5,856 nt of DNA from Actinomycetes bacterium (GCA_021844725.1 JAKBSX010000219.1:1-5856), one strand, 5' to 3'; counted from the first letter of the stretch, positions 1 to 5,700 are shown. Translations and numbers: made by a program. The notes: generated by a model from the letters alone, not told the origin.

Positions 1-13
1 TCTATCCTATTTT

Positions 14-87
14 GCGGGTGTAGTTCAGAGGCAGAACATCAGCTTCCCAAGCTGAGAACGCGAGTTCGATTCTCGTCGCCCGCTCCA
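14..87 (+). tRNA. tRNA-Gly (anticodon CCC)
   Basis: The sequence folds into a full cloverleaf. The 7-bp acceptor stem (14-20 with 77-83) has one T-G wobble, the D stem is GTTC/GAAC (23-26 with 34-37), and the anticodon stem TCAGC/GCTGA (39-43 with 51-55) closes the loop TTCCCAA. The anticodon CCC at 46-48 reads the GGG glycine codon. The T arm has the usual TTCGATT loop. The discriminator is T84, and CCA is encoded at 85-87. The gene is complete, and its 3' end faces the mobile-gene region to the right, which is the orientation expected if that end served as an attachment site. No second copy of the tRNA 3' end is visible in this window, so the attachment role is only inferred. Confidence 0.96.
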
Positions 88-286
88 CTTAAAAGTGCAG
101 GTCAAGGAAGTTTGGTCAGCTGATTCTGTCTGAGAAGCAATCGACGATGGCGCATCTATGGCGCATTTTAGCTAGTCTTGTTGTCGAATCAGTTAATAAC
201 TAGAATTCAATCACGATACCGTGAAGTGTGGTTAAACTCTGTCCCATCTTCCATACTTTTACCTTAATTTACAATCTTCGGAAAGT

Positions 287-314
287 CCTAATATATATGA
301 GCCATTATATTAGG
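287..314. repeat. 9-bp inverted repeat (hairpin)
   Basis: CCTAATATA at 287-295 is exactly complementary to TATATTAGG at 306-314, with a 10-nt loop. The arms are mostly A and T and no T-run follows, so this is not a convincing intrinsic terminator. It could be a protein-binding palindrome, a cruciform or a chance structure in AT-rich DNA. Confidence 0.4.
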
Positions 315-382
315 GATAGTGACCTCTAATTTTATGAAGCTATTTGACCAAAATAATCACATAGCTAAGCTAAGTTGTTGTG

Positions 383-417
383 TTTGTTTAACTTTCTAAA
401 TCTAAAGGTTTAACAAA
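383..417. repeat. long imperfect hairpin
   Basis: Bases 383-395 pair with 404-417 over 13 base pairs, with one T-T mismatch (389/411), one bulged G (408) and an 8-nt loop. No U-tract follows. The hairpin lies just upstream of the short interrupted open frame and could act in its leader. It could also be all that remains of a decayed element. No known RNA family was recognised. Confidence 0.35.
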
Positions 418-423
418 GTTTGA

Positions 424-557
424 GTCGTAGAGAAGATAGCAATTGAAGGCTCGTTCAAAAGGAAAGTGGTTTTTCATATTCGAGCTGAAAGATCTGACGC
501 TGAGATTTCTATTTTAAAATTAATCGACGAGGACGAACTTCTCAATGGCACATTAAA
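424..557 (+). pseudogene. short ORF interrupted by the IS (5' part)
   Basis: The frame is open from the TGA at 421-423 to the left end of the IS. It encodes a charged, helix-prone peptide that includes HIRAERSDAEISILKL and then IDEDELLNG. There is no ATG. GTG at 466-468 is the only usual start, preceded by the purine-rich AAAAGGAAA, so either translation starts there or the true 5' end is lost. The IS cuts the frame at ATTAAA. Deleting the IS and one ATTAAA copy joins base 557 to base 2538 in frame, and the reading continues as LKRITYESN to TGA at 2560-2562. As it stands, the frame runs into the IS and stops at TAA 583-585. The family is not recognised. Its small size and missing ATG leave open that it was already a remnant, or not a gene at all. 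Confidence 0.45.
552..557. repeat. target-site duplication, left copy
   Basis: ATTAAA directly abuts the left terminal inverted repeat and is repeated exactly at 2532-2537, directly after the right inverted repeat. Short direct repeats of about this size are normal for IS1634/IS4-type transposition. Confidence 0.8.
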
Positions 558-568
558 CCGAAGTTACG
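558..568 (+). repeat. left terminal inverted repeat of the IS
   Basis: CCGAAGTTACG matches the right end exactly in inverted orientation. Similarity stops after 11 bp on the inner side. Confidence 0.8.
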
Positions 569-632
569 CCACACGTTGCAGGTAAACCCATTTCCACCTG
601 GGTAAATAGCTGAACTGCTAGATCTTTACTGT

Positions 633-919
633 CTACATTGACCTTAGTGGTACCGATTCTCCAAGTAGTTCAAAGGCTTTTCGTTGAATCGGAGTTGGTG
701 TGGCAAGTAGTTCAAAGGTTGCAGTCGTATCTCCAACTGTAGTTCTCATGGTGTTTCTAGTCAGAGTTCCTAAGTGATCGAGTATCTCTTTGAATCCTCG
801 AACTTCTTGACCCTCCTGGTTCTCTTTGAATGCTGCTTTTTGTGCTGCACTCTTAGATCGCTTTGCTGGTGCTACTGGATTATCCCTCTTTTGTTGTGGT
901 GATGCTAACTGAAAATCCC
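633..919 (-). pseudogene. frameshifted C-terminal tail of the IS1634 transposase
   Basis: After the main transposase frame stops at 905-907, a different minus-strand frame stays open to TAG at 633-635 and encodes the missing C-terminus. It enters around GDFQLASPQQ and includes NPVAPAKRSKSA, FKEILDHLGTLTRNT and QRKAFELLG. It ends at PLRSM. Segments like these (PVAPA.RS, LLDHLATLTRNT, P.QRRAFELLG) are what I recall from the ends of full-length actinobacterial IS1634-type transposases. The break sits at the G-run in CTGGGGATTTTC (minus strand, 911-922). One extra G there, or a -1 slip of the ribosome on GGG, would join the two frames as one protein of about 590 residues. A simple one-base deletion is the likeliest cause. 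Recoding is possible but the site is not a classical slippery heptamer. The tail has no start of its own in a sensible place. Confidence 0.8.
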
Positions 920-2407
920 CAGACCTGCTAATCGAAATTCCCTACGTAGATGCCAAACCAAATAGGCACTAAGCATGCAGATGAATACATGTGAGCGAAC
1001 TCTGGCTTCTAGGTAGTGATGAATAGGCCGGAGATTAATATCATCGACTTTGATGTGACGAAAATCTCGCTCTACATTAGAAAGTGCCTTATAAGCACTC
1101 ACTACGCCAATTGAGTCCACTTCGTCACCTTTCAGCGTGGTTCTAAGTACATAGATCCCATCTAATTGAGCTTCAGCGTCAATTGATTCTTGATTCCTAG
1201 TGACGCTAAGAGAAGTGTCAGTTATTACAATCTCGAAGTGCTTTGCCATCTTGAACTTATTTAGTACTTTGCCGACTTTAAGACCTATCTTGTCGCGATC
1301 TATGAGGCGACCTTCGTCAACTGCCGAAATGATTGGAGCTAGTATTTTTTCACTAGCATCTAACAGCTCGATTCTCTTCCTTGCTCGCTCTTGAGCTAGA
1401 AGGGGATTGCGACATGCGACAAGGCGCTCGTTTGGAAAATCAGGATGGGTGAACTCAGCTAAGCCTCTTTCGTCAAATAGGGATAACTGTAGTGGACCAT
1501 CGTCAGCTGCTAATTTGGCAATCGGGGGGGCTCTAAGACAAGTTAGCCATCTAATATCACCAACTTCTCTTAGTGCGCTAATACGAGCTGAGGTGATCAT
1601 TCCACGATCTCCCACCATAACAAGCCGATCGAGATGGAATTTGTTACGTATAGTATCCACTACTGAGATAAAAGCTGTTGGATCACCTGTATTACCTTTG
1701 AATACTTCAATAGCTACTGGACGACCAAGTGTATCTGTAAGCAGTCCATATTCGATTTGAGCCAGTCCACGTTTTTTATCCCTGGAATATCCCCTTGCTG
1801 CTAATTCGTTATGAGTGCCTTCCACCCATGACGATGACAGATCGAAATAGGCCAGTGTCTGAGAATCAGATTTGGAACCAAGATGTTTCTTAACCAATTG
1901 AGCCTCAATAGTTTCTTGGCGTTTTACAAGCCAGTCCATAGCTTTATAAACATCATCAGTTGTGGCATCATCTATCCCAAGATCAACTGCTATAGTCGTA
2001 TCACCCCACCATTTAGTAGTTGCAAGCTTTGGACGAGGATGAACAACTCTTGAGATAATGAGTGCCAGTGCAATGTCTCGCTCTTTACACGGTGGACCTA
2101 AGAGATCTACTAATCCCAGTTGCTTGGCTACTGCAAACACACAGGCAACATGACCGTGAGCAAGTGAACGCGTGATCTCTAAACCTTCACCTGCTACAAC
2201 AAAAGTTTTACCAGCTAAGGAACCCTTAATTAACTCGATAGTCTGATCAGAAAAATGTGAGAGATTAGCAAGAGTACGGTGTTTGACTTTCCCAGCGTCA
2301 CGGAAACTTTGACGAAGAAGAGTCGTTGTATACTCCCGATCGCCATGCCGACGCTTAGTAGTGGCCACATGCATAGCGCTTCCACGATCACGGATAGGCC
2401 GTCCCAT
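905..2407 (-). CDS. IS1634-family DDE transposase (C-terminus shifted out of frame)
   Basis: This 500-residue protein catalyses excision and insertion of the surrounding IS by acting at its terminal inverted repeats. The N-terminal part resembles the family opening (MHVATTKRRHGDREY, then LANLSHFSDQTIELIKGSLAG). The RNase H-like catalytic core shows D189 in YFDLSSSWVEG, D267 in MVGDRGM and E446 in YKALSNVERDFRHIK. The last is the family form of the IS4 YREK signature, with Leu in place of the Arg. The product then runs to VWHLRREFRLAG, hits a frame break and ends early with GLGIFS. The normal tail is encoded in the neighbouring frame down to 633. All three catalytic acids are kept, so activity of this product cannot be excluded. 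The start is uncertain. M1 at 2405-2407 follows an AGGA and lies at the expected start point of a consensus-like promoter. M12 at 2372-2374 matches the family's usual N-terminus better and has GGAAG just upstream. Confidence 0.9.
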   Translation of the reverse strand: MGRPIRDRGSAMHVATTKRRHGDREYTTTLLRQSFRDAGKVKHRTLANLSHFSDQTIELIKGSLAGKTFVVAGEGLEITRSLAHGHVACVFAVAKQLGLVDLLGPPCKERDIALALIISRVVHPRPKLATTKWWGDTTIAVDLGIDDATTDDVYKAMDWLVKRQETIEAQLVKKHLGSKSDSQTLAYFDLSSSWVEGTHNELAARGYSRDKKRGLAQIEYGLLTDTLGRPVAIEVFKGNTGDPTAFISVVDTIRNKFHLDRLVMVGDRGMITSARISALREVGDIRWLTCLRAPPIAKLAADDGPLQLSLFDERGLAEFTHPDFPNERLVACRNPLLAQERARKRIELLDASEKILAPIISAVDEGRLIDRDKIGLKVGKVLNKFKMAKHFEIVITDTSLSVTRNQESIDAEAQLDGIYVLRTTLKGDEVDSIGVVSAYKALSNVERDFRHIKVDDINLRPIHHYLEARVRSHVFICMLSAYLVWHLRREFRLAGLGIFS

Positions 2408-2442
2408 AGAACTATCCTACTACACTTCTTGACACGTGTCAA
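2408..2442 (-). promoter_or_regulatory. transposase promoter with 14-bp palindrome
   Basis: On the minus strand a perfect -35 hexamer TTGACA (2442-2437) is followed after 17 bases by TAGGAT (2419-2414), a four-of-six match to TATAAT. The start point would fall at or next to the ATG at 2407, so the transcript may be leaderless, a common arrangement in actinobacteria. The -35 lies inside the perfect palindrome TTGACACGTGTCAA (2429-2442), which could also be an operator. A second possible -10, TATAAT, is present upstream at 2464-2459 without a clear -35. Confidence 0.5.
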
Positions 2443-2464
2443 CTATACTCGTGGCTACATTATA

Positions 2465-2506
2465 AGGCATACAACACTGCAAAAATGCAGCGTAAGGGTT
2501 ATGCCT
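2465..2506. repeat. nested hairpin near the transposase-proximal IS end
   Basis: The outer arms AGGCATA (2465-2471) and TATGCCT (2500-2506) pair perfectly. They enclose an inner perfect stem CTGCA/TGCAG (2477-2481 with 2486-2490) with loop AAAA. It lies between the right inverted repeat and the transposase promoter. In several ISs a structure here lowers translation of transcripts that enter from outside; such a role for this one is an inference from position. Confidence 0.4.
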
Positions 2507-2520
2507 ATCTTATTCTGACA

Positions 2521-2531
2521 CGTAACTTCGG
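2521..2531 (-). repeat. right terminal inverted repeat of the IS
   Basis: CGTAACTTCGG is the exact reverse complement of the left end at 558-568 and is followed directly by the second ATTAAA. Confidence 0.8.
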
Positions 2532-2537
2532 ATTAAA
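2532..2537. repeat. target-site duplication, right copy
   Basis: ATTAAA is identical to 552-557 and sits immediately outside the right inverted repeat. Confidence 0.8.
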
Positions 2538-2562
2538 AAGAATCACTTACGAAAGTAATTGA
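2538..2562 (+). pseudogene. 3' end of the ORF split by the IS
   Basis: Read after base 557 with the IS and one ATTAAA removed, this segment completes the frame begun upstream. It adds KRITYESN and a TGA at 2560-2562. It has no meaning as a separate gene. Confidence 0.4.
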
Positions 2563-2622
2563 AAACAATTATTGATAAAGTATAGGTTATGATAATTAAT
2601 AATTTGGACCGATAATTGTTTT
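2562..2622. repeat. 11-bp inverted repeat in AT-rich leader
   Basis: AAAACAATTAT at 2562-2572 is perfectly complementary to ATAATTGTTTT at 2612-2622, with 39 bases between the arms. It starts at the stop codon of the split ORF and lies upstream of the helicase gene. The loop is long for a terminator and no T-run follows the second arm beyond its own four Ts. It may be a looping or binding site, or chance in AT-rich DNA. Confidence 0.3.
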
Positions 2623-2626
2623 AACT

Positions 2627-2712
2627 TTGACTTATAAACTGAAGACGAATTCTAAAATAAGGTGTCAGCTCGTGGAAACTCAAGCTGAATTGCTGTAGCC
2701 ATAGATAATATG
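2627..2712 (+). promoter_or_regulatory. candidate promoter region for the helicase gene
   Basis: No strong promoter stands out. Candidates are TTGACT (2627-2632) with TAAAAT (2653-2658), whose 20-base spacing is long, and a TAGATAATAT stretch (2702-2711) without a good -35. The second would give a leader of roughly 55 bases that carries the inverted repeat at 2745-2761. Confidence 0.25.
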
Positions 2713-2744
2713 AACTGTAGGCATGAACTCTTTTTCTGAATCCT

Positions 2745-2761
2745 GTTCACCAACGGTGAAC
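2745..2761. promoter_or_regulatory. inverted repeat just before the helicase start, possible operator
   Basis: GTTCACC (2745-2751) and GGTGAAC (2755-2761) form a perfect 7-bp inverted repeat with a 3-base centre, AAC. It ends 11 bases before the ATG. The TGAAC half also occurs at 2711-2715 and 2724-2728. As DNA it could be an operator for a dimeric repressor. As RNA it would be a tight hairpin where a ribosome binding site would normally lie. No regulator gene is present in the window. Confidence 0.45.
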
Positions 2762-2772
2762 TCCGAAACGCT

Positions 2773-5274
2773 ATGACCTTCGATTTCAAGAAGCTCGCCC
2801 GTGGTCAGGCAATCTCCAGCATCACTGATCCGGTCGCATTATTTGACGCACTACCCAACAAGGCTGAAGGCTATGGCTACCTTCGAGCGGCACAGAAGAC
2901 GATTCTAGATGCTTGGTCACCTAGGCGAAACGAGAGAGATTTAGTTATCAAAACAAATACAGGTGCTGGGAAGACTATTGCAGGACTGCTGATCTTGCAA
3001 GCTTGCATACACGAGAATATGGTACCTGCATTGTACCTTGTTCCAGATCCACATTTACAACAACAGGTACTCGCTGAGGCAGAACACCTAGGATTGCGAA
3101 CGGTGAACAATCCAGAGGACAGCAAATTTATAAGCGGTGATTCTATTTGTGTAACGACGATGCAGGTCTTGATCAATGGTAAGTCTCGTTTCGGTCTTAC
3201 AAATAACATACGCCCGCCACTCCCGTTACGTGCAGTTGTCGTTGACGATGCGCATGCGGCACTTCTGCTTACGGAAGAGCAGACAAACCTTAAGATTTCC
3301 TTTGAACATCCAGCATACAATGAACTTTTGAATTTGTTTGAGGATGAGTTAGGCGAACAGAACTTCAATGCCCTTTCCGACATTCGGGATCGAGACCCTG
3401 CGGCAAGTACGCTTCGAATTCCTTTTTGGAGCTGGTACGACAAGCGACAGCAGGTACTTAAAATTCTTCGTCCTTACCGTGCAGACGAAGACTTCATGTG
3501 GAGTTGGCCCTTCGTTGCCGATCTATTGCAATGGTGTCAAGCAACGATCAACACGAACGCTATAGAGATCACGCCACCATGTCCACCGATTGAAAAGATT
3601 TTGAGCTTTGCTCAAGCGGATCGACGCATCTACCTCACTGCAACGCTTGCCGATGACAGTGTTCTTTTGACTCACTTTGCTGCCAATCCTGAAAGCGTTA
3701 ATAAGACAATCGTTCCAGATAGCGCAGCCGACCTTGGTGATCGACTTATCCTCGCACCTCTGGCGCTGAACTCATCAATCAACCATGACGATGTACGTGC
3801 GATGATACGCTCTTTCGCTGAAGATTATAATGTCGTTGTTCTAGTGCCAAGCCATAACCAGGCAGCTCAGTGGAGCGATGTGGCCAATGCAACGGTCAGT
3901 AAAGCAGCAGAAATTAGCTCGGTTGTCGAGCAGCTCAAAGCTAGCCATGTGGGCGTAGTTGTTATCGTCAACCGGTATGATGGAATTGACCTGCCCGATA
4001 CTGCTTGTCGAGTCCTCGTCATTGATGGACTTCCCCAGGCATACAGCGGAACAGAGAGACGCGAAACGATAGCATTACGTAACAGCGATGCGATGGTTAC
4101 CCGTCAGCTGCAGCGACTCGAACAAGGAATGGGACGAGCAGTCCGAAGCAGAGATGATCGTTGCGTAGTACTCTTGCTTGATCCACGGCTCGTCCAGCTA
4201 ATCTCTCGTGCTGACGTTACAAATCGTCTATCACCAGCAACCAAGGCACAATTGGATCTGTCACACCGTATTGCCGAAAGACTGGATGGAGCGAATATTG
4301 CGGAACTCCAAGGTGTTATTGCTCAAGTACTTAGTGGTGACCCAGGATTTCGAGAACTGTCCCGCGAAGCACTTGTCGGGGTTACTTACGGACCAGCGCT
4401 TCTCTCCCCTTCGGCAGGTCATCTACGCTGTGCTTATGACGCAGCTGTTAGCGGTCAAACAGCTGAAGCCTGCAAGCATGCGGACAATGCCATCAAGGCT
4501 GCGGTCAAGTCAGGTGATGAACGTTTGGCGGGGTGGCTCGGTGAAACGTTGGCAACATATCAGCACGCCGTGGACGCTGTCAAAGCCCAAGAGATATTAA
4601 ACGCTGCTATCAATCGTAATCCGACAATCTTGCGGCCACGAGGTGGGTTATCTTACCATCGAGTCACTGTAGCTGGCGAGCAGTCTCGCCTTGCTTGTAC
4701 TAATCTTCTAAAGCGTTTTAGGAATGGAGCTGCACTCCTGGTTGGCGTTGACGCCGTGCTTGCCGATCTAGTGTGGGACAACGAGCGGACTGATACCACT
4801 GAGAATGCTTTGGGGGATCTAGCTGGCTTACTGGGGCTTGTCAGTCAGCGTCCCGAGCGAGACTACGGTCGTGGTAGTGATGTTCTCTGGGCCTTATCCA
4901 ATGAAAAGTTCGCAGTTATCGAAGCAAAAAGCGGGTCAGTTGGCGAATATATCGCTAAGAAAGATATCAATCAATTGGCTGGATCAGTGAATTGGTGCCG
5001 AGCAGAGTATGGGGGTGGAATTTCTATCGTGCCGCTCATTATGCACCCGAGTAATATCGTGCATAAGTCTGGCACTCCTCCTCAGGATACCCGGGTACTA
5101 AACCGTAAGAAACTGGAAGAACTCAAAACTAGTGTTTTGGCTTACGCAAGAGCTTTGGCACATGATGACCCCTTTTGCGATGAAACGAAAGTACAAAAGC
5201 AACTTCGTGAACACAAATTGCTTGGGACAGAGCTATTTTCGGTTTACAGCGTTGCCGCCAAGTGTCAGAATTAG
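2773..5274 (+). CDS. SF2 (DEAD/DEAH-type) helicase fused to a PD-(D/E)XK-like nuclease
   Basis: This 833-residue protein is predicted to use ATP to move on or unwind nucleic acid and to cut it. Domain 1 (about 30-320) has a Q-like motif (YLRAAQ, 36-41), Walker A TNTGAGKT (61-68, K67), motif Ia ALYLVPD, motif Ib VTTMQVL, motif II DDAH (158-161, Asp for the usual Glu) and motif III TAT (289-291). Domain 2 (about 330-490) has motif V around NRYDGIDLPD (400-409) and motif VI QGMGRAVRSR (451-460). A helical linker (about 495-670) follows. The C-terminal part (670-800) has E677, SDVLW with D703, and VIEAKSG with E717 and K719, the E, D, ExK layout of restriction-type nucleases. The start is supported by the family-like opening FDFKKLARGQ, but no clear Shine-Dalgarno is present. 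The frame is intact. The gene is more GC-rich than its flanks, is bordered by an IS and an IS remnant, and lacks a partner gene. An antiphage or restriction role is inferred. The helicase call is firm and the nuclease call is probable. Confidence 0.9.
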   Translation: MTFDFKKLARGQAISSITDPVALFDALPNKAEGYGYLRAAQKTILDAWSPRRNERDLVIKTNTGAGKTIAGLLILQACIHENMVPALYLVPDPHLQQQVLAEAEHLGLRTVNNPEDSKFISGDSICVTTMQVLINGKSRFGLTNNIRPPLPLRAVVVDDAHAALLLTEEQTNLKISFEHPAYNELLNLFEDELGEQNFNALSDIRDRDPAASTLRIPFWSWYDKRQQVLKILRPYRADEDFMWSWPFVADLLQWCQATINTNAIEITPPCPPIEKILSFAQADRRIYLTATLADDSVLLTHFAANPESVNKTIVPDSAADLGDRLILAPLALNSSINHDDVRAMIRSFAEDYNVVVLVPSHNQAAQWSDVANATVSKAAEISSVVEQLKASHVGVVVIVNRYDGIDLPDTACRVLVIDGLPQAYSGTERRETIALRNSDAMVTRQLQRLEQGMGRAVRSRDDRCVVLLLDPRLVQLISRADVTNRLSPATKAQLDLSHRIAERLDGANIAELQGVIAQVLSGDPGFRELSREALVGVTYGPALLSPSAGHLRCAYDAAVSGQTAEACKHADNAIKAAVKSGDERLAGWLGETLATYQHAVDAVKAQEILNAAINRNPTILRPRGGLSYHRVTVAGEQSRLACTNLLKRFRNGAALLVGVDAVLADLVWDNERTDTTENALGDLAGLLGLVSQRPERDYGRGSDVLWALSNEKFAVIEAKSGSVGEYIAKKDINQLAGSVNWCRAEYGGGISIVPLIMHPSNIVHKSGTPPQDTRVLNRKKLEELKTSVLAYARALAHDDPFCDETKVQKQLREHKLLGTELFSVYSVAAKCQN

Positions 5275-5507
5275 ACTTAGTCCAACTGCAGTTTGCGCAG
5301 TATTAAGTCGCCATCCTTAGCGCAGTGGAGTTCGTCAGGGTGGATGTGTTTGGTATTGATCCAACAATTGGACTGGCTCTATTTAACGAATAGATACCTT
5401 CACTGTATCCGACTTGAATTCGAAGGTGTATACTTTCTTTTTATTGATAGCTATATTGATCGCCCTTTTATTTTACTGAGTGTTATGTACAGAAATTTGA
5501 GCAGACC
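5275..5507. other. spacer after the helicase; possible decayed IS30 sequence
   Basis: No convincing gene starts here. A short stem ACTGC/GCAGT (5285-5289 with 5297-5301) follows the helicase stop but lacks a T-run, so it is a poor terminator. A plus-strand frame open from 5293 contains LEFEGVYFLFIDSY (about 5413-5454). This faintly recalls the VYFADPYSPW block before the catalytic Glu of IS30 transposases, but the spacing to the later block is too long. It may be more of the decayed IS30 gene or unrelated sequence. Confidence 0.35.
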
Positions 5508-5700
5508 AAGGATCAATGAAATCACAATTTGGCTATTTATGCAGTTTTTTCCAAATGAGTTTGGCTTCACTTCAATTGACCCAGAAGGCCTAAGAGAAGC
5601 TACTGAGTATATTAACCACAGACCCAGAAAGATACTTGGTTTGAAGCCTCCTTATGGAGTATTATCTAGTCAAAATGAAGTACACCACGACTTAGTGTAG
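5508..5700 (+). pseudogene. IS30-family transposase remnant, C-terminal part
   Basis: The end of the plus-strand frame that stops at TAG 5698-5700 matches the C-terminal signature of IS30 transposases. INEITIWLFMQFFPNE corresponds to the family's NENTNGLLRQYFPKG, and EATEYINHRPRKILGLKPP corresponds to the LNNRPRKTLGWKTP block. The glutamate of INEIT (5518-5520) is at the position of the third DDE acid. The flanking N-to-I changes and the absence of the N-terminal helix-turn-helix and the two catalytic aspartates show that this is a decayed fragment. The frame runs upstream to 5293, but that part is not convincingly IS30. No terminal inverted repeat was identified after the stop. Confidence 0.7.

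Larger units (their letters stand above)
88..423. other. AT-rich spacer after tRNA, no gene seen
   Basis: All frames in this stretch are broken by stops and no recognisable protein is encoded. It holds two hairpins (287-314 and 383-417, listed separately) and a short tandem duplication, in which the 9-mer ATGGCGCAT occurs at 147-155 and 158-166. No integrase gene or gene fragment was recognised next to the tRNA. Confidence 0.6.
558..2531 (-). mobile_element. IS1634-family insertion sequence (1974 bp)
   Basis: The ends are defined by perfect 11-bp terminal inverted repeats: CCGAAGTTACG at 558-568 and its reverse complement at 2521-2531. They are flanked by the direct repeat ATTAAA. The single transposase gene lies on the minus strand and fills nearly the whole element. 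The right, transposase-proximal end (about 2408-2520) holds the promoter region and a nested hairpin. The left end after the transposase stop (569-632) is short and holds only a weak CAGGT/ACCTG hairpin (579-600). The total length fits the family. With intact ends and target duplication the element looks structurally complete and fairly recent, although the transposase frame is shifted near its 3' end. Confidence 0.85.

Noticed and set aside
147..166. Tandem ATGGCGCAT copies after the tRNA, considered as recombinase arm sites
   Set aside because: There are only two copies and no integrase nearby; this looks like a simple local duplication.
1407..1760. Plus-strand 117-codon frame opposite the transposase
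   Set aside because: It is antisense to the catalytic core of the transposase and has no recognisable domain.
2877..3443. Minus-strand 188-codon open frame inside the helicase gene
   Set aside because: It lies opposite a well-supported coding frame, shows no family motif, and has low-complexity Ser/Cys/Arg-rich content typical of an antisense shadow.
4208..4600. Plus-strand 130-codon frame overlapping the helicase linker
   Set aside because: It is an out-of-frame shadow of the helicase, whose own frame is intact throughout.
5285..5301. Stem-loop after the helicase stop, considered as an intrinsic terminator
   Set aside because: The stem is only 5 bp and no T-run follows it.
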